Shown piece by piece: positions 25,876-33,413 of a stretch of DNA of 64,000 nt. The notes under the pieces are model-generated. The model saw only the letters and a program-made list of their open reading frames with translations, was not told the DNA's origin and ran no database searches. Within the stretch, counting starts at the first letter, position 1. Each line of letters opens with the position of its first letter. The stretch is from the NCBI RefSeq assembly GCF_024054565.1, contig NZ_JAMXLR010000077.1, positions 248,001-312,000 on the forward strand. Reading direction: 5' to 3'. Both the position numbers and the translations under genes were made by a program. This DNA comes from Aeoliella straminimaris (GTDB taxonomy: Bacteria; Planctomycetota; Planctomycetia; Pirellulales; Lacipirellulaceae).

Positions 25876-26433
25876 TCAGCTGGGTTGCATGATTTGGCGA
25901 AGTTGCGTTGTCCCACGAAAGATCAACGCTGCCACGGCTCCCTTCGTACGCTGCATGATTCGGCTGACGTCTTCCAAAGGAACTCCCTTCAGATGGTGTA
26001 ACTCGATCGCTTCCCGTTGGGCATCAGGGAGCGAGGCGAGTGCTCCCGCCAACTGGAGTTCGTCCTCGGCCTGGACGGCCCGCTGACTTGGCGAAGGGGT
26101 ATCGCTCTTCAGCCACACCTGTAGCCGTGAGGCGGACTGTTCCACCCGGTGAGACAGCGGTCGCTCGCGTCGCACGTCCCGCGCCTCGGTTCGGAACCTA
26201 CGAATTTCATCTATCAAGTTGTTGGAGAATACCCGTCTCAGCCAGGGCAGTTTTTCCTGATCTTCAAAGGAGGCCCAATCCGATTCGCAAGCTTCAAGCA
26301 TGGTCGCCTGGACGACACCGGACACATCGACCTTCGCTTGCAACATCGGGTCCAGTTGGAGCCGCCCCAGCAAGGCAAGGTAGTCCCGGTACTGGTTGAG
26401 AAGATTCGCCGTGTTGTCGTGCTGATTCGGCAC
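25876..26433 (-). CDS. ECF-type RNA polymerase sigma factor (planctomycete type)
   Basis: The 185-residue sigma factor has region 2 (about 10-80: LLNQYRDYLALLGRLQL, VDVSGVVQATMLEA, LPWLRRVFSNNLIDEIRRF) and region 4 (about 125-180: LPDAQREAIELHHLKGVPLEDVSRIM, GAVAALIFRGTTQLR). The Lys/Val-Asp-x-Ser-Asp/Gly-Val-Val-Gln motif is typical of the sigma factors abundant in Rhodopirellula and relatives. No anti-sigma gene follows; instead the next gene is the MacB-core-like lipoprotein, a possible target or partner. Confidence 0.88.
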   Translation of the reverse strand: MPNQHDNTANLLNQYRDYLALLGRLQLDPMLQAKVDVSGVVQATMLEACESDWASFEDQEKLPWLRRVFSNNLIDEIRRFRTEARDVRRERPLSHRVEQSASRLQVWLKSDTPSPSQRAVQAEDELQLAGALASLPDAQREAIELHHLKGVPLEDVSRIMQRTKGAVAALIFRGTTQLRQIMQPS

Positions 26434-26945
26434 CGTGATCGGTCACATGGGAAAGAGAAGCCTGCCACTAGATGAGTTGAGCGTGTGCTAGACCCCAGTA
26501 TTACGGACTTTTTCCACAATTACCAATTTTTGCGTAATTGATCCTGCAGGGGATGCGCTTAGCCCCAGGCCCGCTCAGCGGATCTGATCACGGCCGACAT
26601 TGCTTTTGGGCCGAACCAGATTCCTGAGCCGTCCGCGCTCGGCTTGTTGGTTGTTAGCGCATTCGGACTGTTGATTTCAGCCGGGAGTTGGAGCGGCAAC
26701 TTATCCGGCGATTCAAGCGTTAAACTGTTGACAAGGATTTTGCTGATTCGGATGCGTTCCTTCTGGTCCGCCGCCCGGTTACCTTGAGGGTTCGACTCAG
26801 AATCAAGATCGAGGGTGCAACCCACGCTGAGTATGCGGCAAAGCGCTGCTGAACTTTCAGTAGGTGGAGATTAGGGTTTCTTCCCAACAAGGTGTCATGA
26901 GCTGTCACTGATATCTCCCCATGACATAAAGAAAGACGTGATGTT
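26434..26945. other. intergenic stretch without a supported gene
   Basis: About 510 bases lie between the divergent ECF sigma gene (minus) and the small ORF at 26946 (plus). An open frame at 26559-26825 (minus, 88 codons) has no recognisable domain, no signal and no ribosome site. The region is likely to hold promoters for the two flanking genes; no operator-like palindrome stands out. Confidence 0.45.
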
Positions 26946-27242
26946 ATGGAAGAGGATTACTTCATGCCGCTTTGCGACGAAGAAGCAAAGCTATTTCGGA
27001 AAGCGATTTCCGAACGTGGCTATTCGTTGAAATCGCTTGCTGACGCAATTTGGAACAGACATTACTCAGACGGCCAAACGACGTGGCTCCCTAGGCCCGA
27101 GTCTCTGTACGCAGCTTTGACGACGGGGTGGATGTCAGGGAGGATAGCCCTTTCCGGTGAACTGGTATCACATATTGAAGCGGAAACTGGCGTTTCGCTT
27201 GCTGAGGTGTTTAACAGCAAAGAACTGGGTGCGGAAGAGTAG
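26946..27242 (+). CDS. small protein with possible Cro/XRE-like helix-turn-helix
   Basis: The 98-residue acidic protein contains FRKAISERGYSLKSLADAIW, which looks like helices 1-2 of a lambda-repressor-like fold. A stretch with LYAALTTGWMSGRIALSGEL and VSHIEAETGVSLAEVF could complete the helical bundle. The spacing is longer than in classic XRE proteins because of an inserted HYSDGQTTWLPRPES segment. I cannot name a family; a DNA-binding role is inference from pattern only. No partner gene is adjacent on the plus strand. Confidence 0.5.
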   Translation: MEEDYFMPLCDEEAKLFRKAISERGYSLKSLADAIWNRHYSDGQTTWLPRPESLYAALTTGWMSGRIALSGELVSHIEAETGVSLAEVFNSKELGAEE

Positions 27243-27461
27243 AAGTTTCTTTTGATGTTGTAGATATCGCAACAAGAACAGAGGTCGAACAACTAGCTGA
27301 GCCGACGCCTCAGACGTTCTGGTCCGAGGCTTTACGTCGCTGCAAGTTCGCTCGATGCCCAACTTCGCGAGGATGATGCAATCGCGGCGCGTTCGTGACG
27401 CGTGAAACTGCTGTCGGTGCCCTATCCGTTGCAGGTTAGCAGACTCCATTCACGCGGTCGC

Positions 27462-27896
27462 CTACCAAAGCTGCCACCACTTCTTCTGCGGCGGTGATGG
27501 ATTGCGGCGCGGTAAATCTTTGGTTCTCATCGGCACGGTTTCGTTGACTTCGCGAATGGACGGTTTCGGTTTGGGTTTCGGCTTGCCAAAATCGGTGTCC
27601 GAGATATATTCCACCCGAAGAATGATGCCCCCCAACTGCAGCCGGTCGCCGGTCATCAGCACGGACCGGCTCACTTTTTCATCGTTCAAGTACGTGCCAT
27701 TCATCGAATTCAGATCGTGAACCACAAGTGAACCCTCGCCGTCGAGATTCAGTTCGCAATGGTAGCGGCTGATCGAATCGTGGTTGATAAAAATGTCGTT
27801 ATTGGGGTCCCGGCCAATGGTGGACGGCAAGTGCACCGACCAACTACTTTCTACCATCCCCTTCACTGGATTGTCGGCAAACAATTTGTACTGCAT
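27462..27896 (-). CDS. FHA domain protein
   Basis: From ATG 27896 (144 residues; GGCGGGTG-like sequence upstream) this encodes one forkhead-associated domain that binds phosphothreonine. The conserved residues are present: Gly-Arg in STIGRDPNNDIFI, Ser and His in SISRYHCEL, and Asn-Gly-Thr in LNSMNGTYLND. A basic, Pro/Lys-rich tail (KPKPKPKPSIRE) ends the protein. It may read out signalling by Ser/Thr kinases; the PP2C phosphatase in this window belongs to the same kind of network but is 24 kb away. The frame extends to 27992 without a better start. Confidence 0.85.
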   Translation of the reverse strand: MQYKLFADNPVKGMVESSWSVHLPSTIGRDPNNDIFINHDSISRYHCELNLDGEGSLVVHDLNSMNGTYLNDEKVSRSVLMTGDRLQLGGIILRVEYISDTDFGKPKPKPKPSIREVNETVPMRTKDLPRRNPSPPQKKWWQLW

Positions 27897-28505
27897 TTTG
27901 ACACCCGCCTTTGAAAAGCCTGAATATCGGTTGTCAATGGATGGCGCGCAAGCAACGCGCGAGACAAGTCCTCCACGGTCGATTATAATCAATAAGTTAA
28001 CCGTCTATTAGCCGAGATTTTCCAGATAGTGCAGCGGGGAACCGCTCCCGGCACAATTGGCATTTATTGGCCCCGATTGGTTGAACCTGGCGTTCGTGCT
28101 GTTGCTGTAGGGCTTCCCAGGCCAGGTTCTGAGCGAAGACCATTCCCACCGAGCAGCCGTCGCGCGTTGGGTGGCTCATCTCGTTGCCCGTGAACAAAGC
28201 GCTTGTGGAGTCGAGGCTGGCGCGTGCTGCCAAGCGAGGAAGCGGCTCCCAGAGAAGTTCTTCGCGACGATCGCCCGCGCTGTCGGCCAGAGGCTTGAAG
28301 AGCGCGCCGAACAAGGGTGGTTGGTGGTGTGGGGACCGAGTGCAAGGTGCTTGCCCGGGCGAAGCCCGGGGAACACGAGATGCCGTGCCACTTGGCCGTG
28401 AGGTGTTGGAGCTGCGCAGGACGATGTGGCCGAAGTCGGATACGCGAACAGAATTCGCATCTGGCCAGAGGTCGAGAACCTCAGTCAACGTAGGTCAGAC
28501 GCGCT
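27897..28505. other. intergenic stretch carrying a dispersed hairpin repeat
   Basis: About 610 bases. A minus-strand frame at 27997-28488 is open for 163 codons but its composition is irregular and it crosses the repeat, so I do not call it. The only structured element seen is the repeat at 28334-28446. Confidence 0.5.
28334..28446 (+). repeat. dispersed hairpin repeat, copy 1
   Basis: The 113-base element contains a 7-bp stem with 3-base loop, CCCGGGC-GAA-GCCCGGG (28354-28370). It aligns with 30181-30292 over its whole length, with one single-base gap and roughly three-quarters identity by eye. The two copies are direct repeats on either side of the PEP-CTERM gene. Confidence 0.7.
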
Positions 28506-29972
28506 TCACACGGGCCGGCCTAGGCGTCGGGCCCAGTGAACCAGTGGACAGCCTGCGATCAACAGCAGTGTGCACGTTGCAGGCTCGGGTACGGACGCGG
28601 ACATGTAAACATAGATGCTACCCGAGTTCTCGCCGCCGAAGTCCGCCATCGCAGCGCCGACCGCGAAATCTCCCAGGCCGTCGTTGTTCAGGTCACCAAG
28701 CGGAACGACGGCGCGGCCGAATTGGTCATCTAGCGACTCGCCCCAGAGGCGGCCGAGGTAGGCCTGCCGCGTTGGGCTGTAGAACATAAGCAAGTCCTGC
28801 GATCCGATCCCTGCAGCGATCGCGATGTCAACCTGGCCATCGCCGTCCAGGTCACCGACATTCTCGACATTTCCGCGTAGATGGGTGATATCGGCGGGCC
28901 GTGGTAGTTCCCAGAGCATCTGCTGAGTGGCTCCGTCGTAGAAGTAAGCCGCGCCAGACCAGTCGTTCGGTCGGTTCGCAGTGAAGATGTAGTCCATCAC
29001 ACCGTCGCCGGTGAAATCACCGGCGGTCGCCAGTGGATTCTGCCCCTCGCCAGAGTCGCCGAGCACCACATCCTCCGCCGGGCCGTCGAAGTGCAGGGTC
29101 TCGATGTCGGCCAGCAACACGTGGCCTGTGGCCGACGAGGCACCGCTTACCAGCGAGACGCGGCCGCGCGATGAGCCGGTGAGTTGGGGAGGCGATTCGG
29201 GGACACCATCGTCGGTCGCGACTAGAAAGTCGTCGATCCCGTCGTTGCCGATGACGTCGCCGACGTTGCGGATCGCGGGGTCGTTGCGCCAGTGGTAACT
29301 CGCCTCGAGTACCGCTTTGACGCGAATGCTGCCGGTCCCATCGGGCTCGTACCAGTACACGTTGCTGCCGATGCCGCCAACGTTGGGCCGAGAGGCTTCG
29401 AGCAACTGGCCATTGCTGAGCCCGGCGAGGAACGTGCCGAGGTAGTGCGTGTCGCTACCGCCATACTCAATCGCCAGCACACCCGGGTGCGTGTCTTGCG
29501 TTCCGCCTATCGTCCGGTCGCTGCCGTCGGCCACGATAAACGTGTCGAAACGCGGGACGCCCGCTGCAAAGTCGGGCACGCCATCGCCGTTGACATCCGA
29601 AAGGCCGGCCACGGACCGTCCCATGGACGTACTCAAGGTGCTATCAATCCGGGATAGGATCGTTAGCTGGGCCCCCGTTTCTGCCAGCAGGTACACCGCG
29701 TCGTCACCCGCAGTACCCGTTGGGGCGCCCGCGACCATGTCGGCCCGACCATCGCCGTTCACGTCATCGATTCGCGACAAGGCATGGCCGAACGAATGCT
29801 GGCTCAGTTCGCTATCACGTCGATAAGCCAATTCGTAAGAGGGCAATAGACCGGACTCATTCGCGGCCATCGAGAGGCCCGGTTGCGAGTTTGCCACCGC
29901 CATGGTTGCCATTTGTGCGTACACAGTCGCCTGAACGGCGGCGAGAAGCAAGGTTGTAAGCTGTTTAGTCAT
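28506..29972 (-). CDS. FG-GAP/VCBS repeat secreted protein with PEP-CTERM anchor
   Basis: The 488-residue exported protein starts with a signal peptide (MTKQLTTLLLAAVQATVYAQ). Several FG-GAP-type repeats follow, seen as DVNGDGRADMVAGAP, DVNGDGVPDFAAGVP, DFTGDGVMDYIF, DLDGDGQVDIAIAAG and DLNNDGLGDFAVGAA. These Asp-rich loops bind calcium and build a beta-propeller like that of integrins. The C-terminus is a PEP-CTERM sorting signal (VPEPATCTLLLIAG, a hydrophobic run, then RRLGRPV), recognised by exosortase. The product is therefore exported and probably placed in the exopolysaccharide or outer surface. No exosortase gene lies in the window. Confidence 0.88.
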   Translation of the reverse strand: MTKQLTTLLLAAVQATVYAQMATMAVANSQPGLSMAANESGLLPSYELAYRRDSELSQHSFGHALSRIDDVNGDGRADMVAGAPTGTAGDDAVYLLAETGAQLTILSRIDSTLSTSMGRSVAGLSDVNGDGVPDFAAGVPRFDTFIVADGSDRTIGGTQDTHPGVLAIEYGGSDTHYLGTFLAGLSNGQLLEASRPNVGGIGSNVYWYEPDGTGSIRVKAVLEASYHWRNDPAIRNVGDVIGNDGIDDFLVATDDGVPESPPQLTGSSRGRVSLVSGASSATGHVLLADIETLHFDGPAEDVVLGDSGEGQNPLATAGDFTGDGVMDYIFTANRPNDWSGAAYFYDGATQQMLWELPRPADITHLRGNVENVGDLDGDGQVDIAIAAGIGSQDLLMFYSPTRQAYLGRLWGESLDDQFGRAVVPLGDLNNDGLGDFAVGAAMADFGGENSGSIYVYMSASVPEPATCTLLLIAGCPLVHWARRLGRPV

Positions 29973-30413
29973 TAGAACGATCCCCTGGTTGAATACAGCA
30001 TTCCGGCAAGATACTCGCGATCGACCTGCATCAGGCCCCGCTCGATCTCATGGCATTGTACTAACTGAATCACCGCTTTGCTACGTCGTGCCAACGACGG
30101 GGGATACAGCCCACCGCCACTTTCCAGTGTGGCACCAGCACTGCGAAGGTCGTTGGCGAATGTCGGACTGCTGTTGTAGAGACCGATCACAAAGAGCTCG
30201 CCCGGGCGAAGTCCGGGGACACGAGTTGCAGTGCATCTCGGCCGTGACCTATTGGAGCTGTGCAGGTCGATGTGACCGGGGTAGGATGTGCGGCCAGCGT
30301 TTGCTGCACAGGATTTTCACGCCGACGCGGGTTAGAGTCGACGGGTTTCTGCGGAGTTGATGTGCCCAACGGTAGTTGCGAATAGCTGTTCTGCCGCACC
30401 AATGACACTGCAC
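29973..30413. other. intergenic stretch with the second hairpin repeat
   Basis: About 440 bases upstream of the PEP-CTERM gene. It contains the repeat copy at 30181-30292 and presumably the promoter of the minus-strand gene. Open frames here are short and without pattern. Confidence 0.5.
30181..30292 (+). repeat. dispersed hairpin repeat, copy 2
   Basis: This is the homologue of 28334-28446. The stem is CCCGGGC-GAA-GTCCGGG (30201-30217); the single change from copy 1 converts a G-C pair to G-U, so the fold is preserved. That compensating-type change suggests selection on RNA or single-strand structure. Confidence 0.7.
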
Positions 30414-30701
30414 CTAGAGGCCAGCTATCGTCAGCACGACGACTCCAATTATCAAAAGCGGGGGAAGCAACAACAGAAACGCGATTACTCTATTCGCTCC
30501 GCTCCACGCTTTAAGATGGCCCTGTTCGTCAGCTTTGTCGTAGTAAATATTGCCTGTAACGAGAGCGAAACAGGTGATCAGTAGTAACGGGATGGCTCCT
30601 AGGGTCAACACGTGTACTAACATCAAAAAAGAATTGGTCCCAGACTTTCTGTACCAAGGCAAATCGTCGTATGAGGTGGGGACCTTCTCTTTTTTCTTCA
30701 T
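30414..30701 (-). CDS. small two-helix membrane protein, unknown
   Basis: From ATG 30701 (95 residues) the protein has a charged N-terminus (MKKKEKVPTSYDDLPWYRK). It then has a hydrophobic helix in LMLVHVLTLGAIPLLLITCFA, a polar loop (YYDKADEQGHLKAW) and a second helix (VIAFLLLLPPLLIIGVVVLT) close to the C-terminus. I recognise no family. The longer frame to 30734 adds 11 residues without support. The hydrophobic pattern makes it a credible gene. Confidence 0.6.
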   Translation of the reverse strand: MKKKEKVPTSYDDLPWYRKSGTNSFLMLVHVLTLGAIPLLLITCFALVTGNIYYDKADEQGHLKAWSGANRVIAFLLLLPPLLIIGVVVLTIAGL

Positions 30702-31371
30702 CTGAATACTCCAGGTGGCACTCAAGTGCTCCATGACGTGATCGGCGAGCCACGGTTGTGATTTGTGCTGAGTATAGGCGTTATTGCTCCCGCAGCAAAC
30801 GTCCCATCCTAACCTGCTTCGGCTTCATCCTCCTGGGCAGTTTCCCCTTGGTTTGTAATCGCCTTCGGCGTGACACGCCGAGGGCCTTTCGAGCTATCTC
30901 TGAAGCTGCAGGTTGCGGACGATATCCGGCGCGCTCGTTCGCGGAGTGACCGGCCACCAACTGAATGAATTTTTGAATCGCCGGGGGGCAGAACCTTTGA
31001 AGCTTTCGACATGCCCGGCTTGGTAACTTGTTGCCCCGTAGTGAGTTGGGAGTTCTAGCGGATCCAGAACTCGTCGCGCGCATTGTCGACGCTGTGCGAG
31101 CGAGTTGTCCATGCGTCCAAGCGATCGTGCTAAGCGCTTGGCGTTGTGGGAGTCGGCAGCAGCTGCGACGCACCTCAGCGAGTCCAACCCCGCGGGGTGT
31201 GTTCGGTTGTGTGCAGGGGCCGCGGTTTGCAGCGGAGGAAATTTTGGGCGTAGCGGTACCCAACGCCGGTTGCGTGGTTGCATACACTATCGGCCATGCG
31301 GAACGGCTGCTGCTTTGCTAGCTTCGCGTGCTGCCGAAAGTCTCCCCCACCCGAATTGGCTGTTGAACAAG
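30702..31371. other. long divergent intergenic region with a strong hairpin
   Basis: About 670 bases lie between a minus-strand membrane gene and the plus-strand CotH gene. A 168-codon minus-strand frame (30781-31287) is Arg/Pro/Ser-rich and looks like a GC-rich artefact. At 30861-30885 an 11-bp stem with a 3-base loop is present (GCCTTCGGCGT, gac, ACGCCGAGGGC; one G-U pair). No T-run follows. It may be part of an untranslated leader or a small RNA. Confidence 0.45.
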
Positions 31372-33177
31372 ATGCTCCAAAAACTGCTGTACTTGTTACC
31401 GTTGTTAGTTGCTGCCCCCGTGGTGCTGGCGCAGATGTTTGGTGGCCCGCCGCGTTTCGGAGGCGGAGGATTCGGCGGTGGCTTTGGTCCTCCGGGCGGA
31501 GCGCGCGGCGACCGGGAACTGGTCGACGAGTTCGACAAGGACGACAACGGCTGGCTCAACGCCGAGGAGCGCCAGGCGGCCCGCGAATCGATGGCCACTG
31601 GCGATGGTCAGCGTCGGCGCGGCGGTCGTGGCGGTGGTTTTGGTCGCGGTGGCAATCGCGAACCGGCCGAGCCCGGCCGTAAGGTGACGCCCGACCAGGT
31701 CGAGACGTTCCCCGACAAGCCGCTGTACGCCGCAGGCGTGCTGCGTACGCTGTTCCTGGAGTTCGACTCCGACGATTGGGAGTCGGAACTCGAAGCGTTC
31801 AAAGGCACCGACGTCGACGTGCCCGCCACGCTGAAGGTGGATGGCAAAACTTACCCGGGCGTGGGCGTTCACTTCCGCGGTATGTCGTCTTACATGATGG
31901 TTCCCACCGGTTACAAACGTTCGCTCAACCTGTCGCTCGACACGGTGGACGAGGACCAACGACTCTACGGCTACAAGACGCTAAACCTGCTGAACTGCTC
32001 CGGCGATTCGACATTGATGAGCACGGTACTGTACTCGGACCTCGCCAACGAACACGTGCCGACGCCGAAGGCCAACTTTGTCGAGGTGGTGATCAATGGC
32101 GAAAGTTGGGGCGTGTATGCCAGCGTGCAGCAGATGGACAAGATCTTCACCAAGGAGCACTTCGAAACGTCGAAGGGCACCCGGTGGAAGGTGCCGGGCA
32201 ATCCCGGGGCCGACGGCGGGTTGCGATACCTGGGCGAGGACCTCGACGGGTACAAGTCGCGGTTCGAGATGAAGTCGGACGACGGCAAGAAGGAATGGAA
32301 TTCGCTGGTGGAGCTCTGCCAGGTGCTGAACGAGACGCCCATCGAAAAGTTGCCGAAGAAGATCGAGCCGATCCTCGATGTCGACGAGGTGCTGTGGTTC
32401 CTGGCGTACGACGTCGCCCTGGTGAACAGCGACGGCTACTGGACCCGTGCTAGCGACTACTACCTGTTCCGCGATAGCGAGGGAGTGTTTCACACCATCC
32501 CGCACGACATGAACGAAGCGTTCATCGCCGGCCACGGCGGACCTCCCGGCTTTGGTCCCCCTGGCGGTCGGGGATTCGGGCGCGGCGATCGTCCCGACGG
32601 CGAAGGTCGTCCCGAGGATGGACCCCCTGGGTTCGGGCCACCCGGCTTTGGTCCTCCCGGCTTTGGCCCTCCTGGTGGGCGACCTCCTGCGGATGACGCT
32701 GGCGGCGACGGTGCCTTCTTGCAGTTTGGTGGTCCGCCGCGGCGTGGACCGGAAGGGCAGGGCGAACCACCCGCTGGGCAAGAGCGCGATCGCCGTGGCC
32801 GAGGTCGCTTTGGTCGCGGACCAGGCGGGTTCGGAGGACGTGGCGGCGGGCCGGGCGGTGGTGGCCCGAAGCTCGACCCGCTGGTCGGCATCGACAACGA
32901 TCGCATGCCGCTTCGCAGTCGGTTGCTGCAAGTGCCCGAGTACCGCGAGCGCTACCTCGAGTACATCGACAGCATCGCCGAACAACAACTCGACTGGGCG
33001 CACTTCGGCCCCAAGGTTGAGCGCAATCGAGAGCTCATCGCCGACGCGGTGAAACAAGACACCCGCAAGCTCACCAGCACCGAAGCGTTCGAACAGGCAA
33101 CCAGCGCCGACGGCTCGCTTCGCGAGTTCAGCGAGCAGCGGGCCGAGTACCTGAAGTCGTACCAGCCAGCAGAATAG
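31372..33177 (+). CDS. secreted CotH-type kinase with EF-hand and Gly/Pro-rich insert
   Basis: The 601-residue exported protein starts at ATG 31372 with signal peptide MLQKLLYLLPLLVAAPVVLAQ. A Gly-rich segment leads into an EF-hand loop (Asp55-Glu66, DKDDNGWLNAEE). The CotH kinase domain follows: GVGVHFRGMSSYMM, KRSLNLSLD, YKTLNLLNCSGDSTLM, EVVINGESWGVYASVQQMD, DVDEVLWFLAYDVALVNSDGY, then IPHDMNEAF with Asp379. A low-complexity Gly/Pro/Phe/Arg insert (about 388-500) then interrupts the domain before it resumes with LDPLVGIDNDRMPLRSRLL. CotH kinases phosphorylate extracellular proteins in an atypical way. The 89 codons upstream in the open frame precede the signal peptide and are not included. 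Confidence 0.88.
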   Translation: MLQKLLYLLPLLVAAPVVLAQMFGGPPRFGGGGFGGGFGPPGGARGDRELVDEFDKDDNGWLNAEERQAARESMATGDGQRRRGGRGGGFGRGGNREPAEPGRKVTPDQVETFPDKPLYAAGVLRTLFLEFDSDDWESELEAFKGTDVDVPATLKVDGKTYPGVGVHFRGMSSYMMVPTGYKRSLNLSLDTVDEDQRLYGYKTLNLLNCSGDSTLMSTVLYSDLANEHVPTPKANFVEVVINGESWGVYASVQQMDKIFTKEHFETSKGTRWKVPGNPGADGGLRYLGEDLDGYKSRFEMKSDDGKKEWNSLVELCQVLNETPIEKLPKKIEPILDVDEVLWFLAYDVALVNSDGYWTRASDYYLFRDSEGVFHTIPHDMNEAFIAGHGGPPGFGPPGGRGFGRGDRPDGEGRPEDGPPGFGPPGFGPPGFGPPGGRPPADDAGGDGAFLQFGGPPRRGPEGQGEPPAGQERDRRGRGRFGRGPGGFGGRGGGPGGGGPKLDPLVGIDNDRMPLRSRLLQVPEYRERYLEYIDSIAEQQLDWAHFGPKVERNRELIADAVKQDTRKLTSTEAFEQATSADGSLREFSEQRAEYLKSYQPAE

Positions 33178-33193
33178 CAGCAGCGAGAATCAA

Positions 33194-33237
33194 GGCGGCC
33201 AGCGGCGCGCATCGAGCGCCGTTGGCCGCCCGCTTTT
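33194..33237 (+). terminator. intrinsic terminator after the CotH gene
   Basis: A 15-bp stem, GGCGGCCAGCGGCGC (33194-33208) with GCGCCGTTGGCCGCC (33216-33230), has one G-U pair and a 7-base loop. It is followed by cgcTTTT and begins 16 bases after the stop codon. Confidence 0.75.
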
Positions 33238-33413
33238 CATGTGCGCTGAATGTCGCCTCAGGGGAATGGACCATCTCGCCCCTCTGGGGGACTGTGTCAT
33301 GCTTGCGGTCTTGCGCGAGGTGCGGCTATGCTTACTTCGGGGGCAGGTGTCGGTGTCTAGCAGCTGACACGTGCCGAATCCTTGGTGTTTTCGCATCGTT
33401 GGGAGAAGCAAGC

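Noticed and set aside
27997..28488. 163-codon minus-strand ORF
   Set aside because: Composition is irregular, it crosses the dispersed hairpin repeat, and no domain is visible.
30781..31287. 168-codon minus-strand ORF in the divergent intergenic region
   Set aside because: Arg/Pro/Ser-rich with no structure or ribosome site; typical of open frames in GC-rich non-coding DNA.
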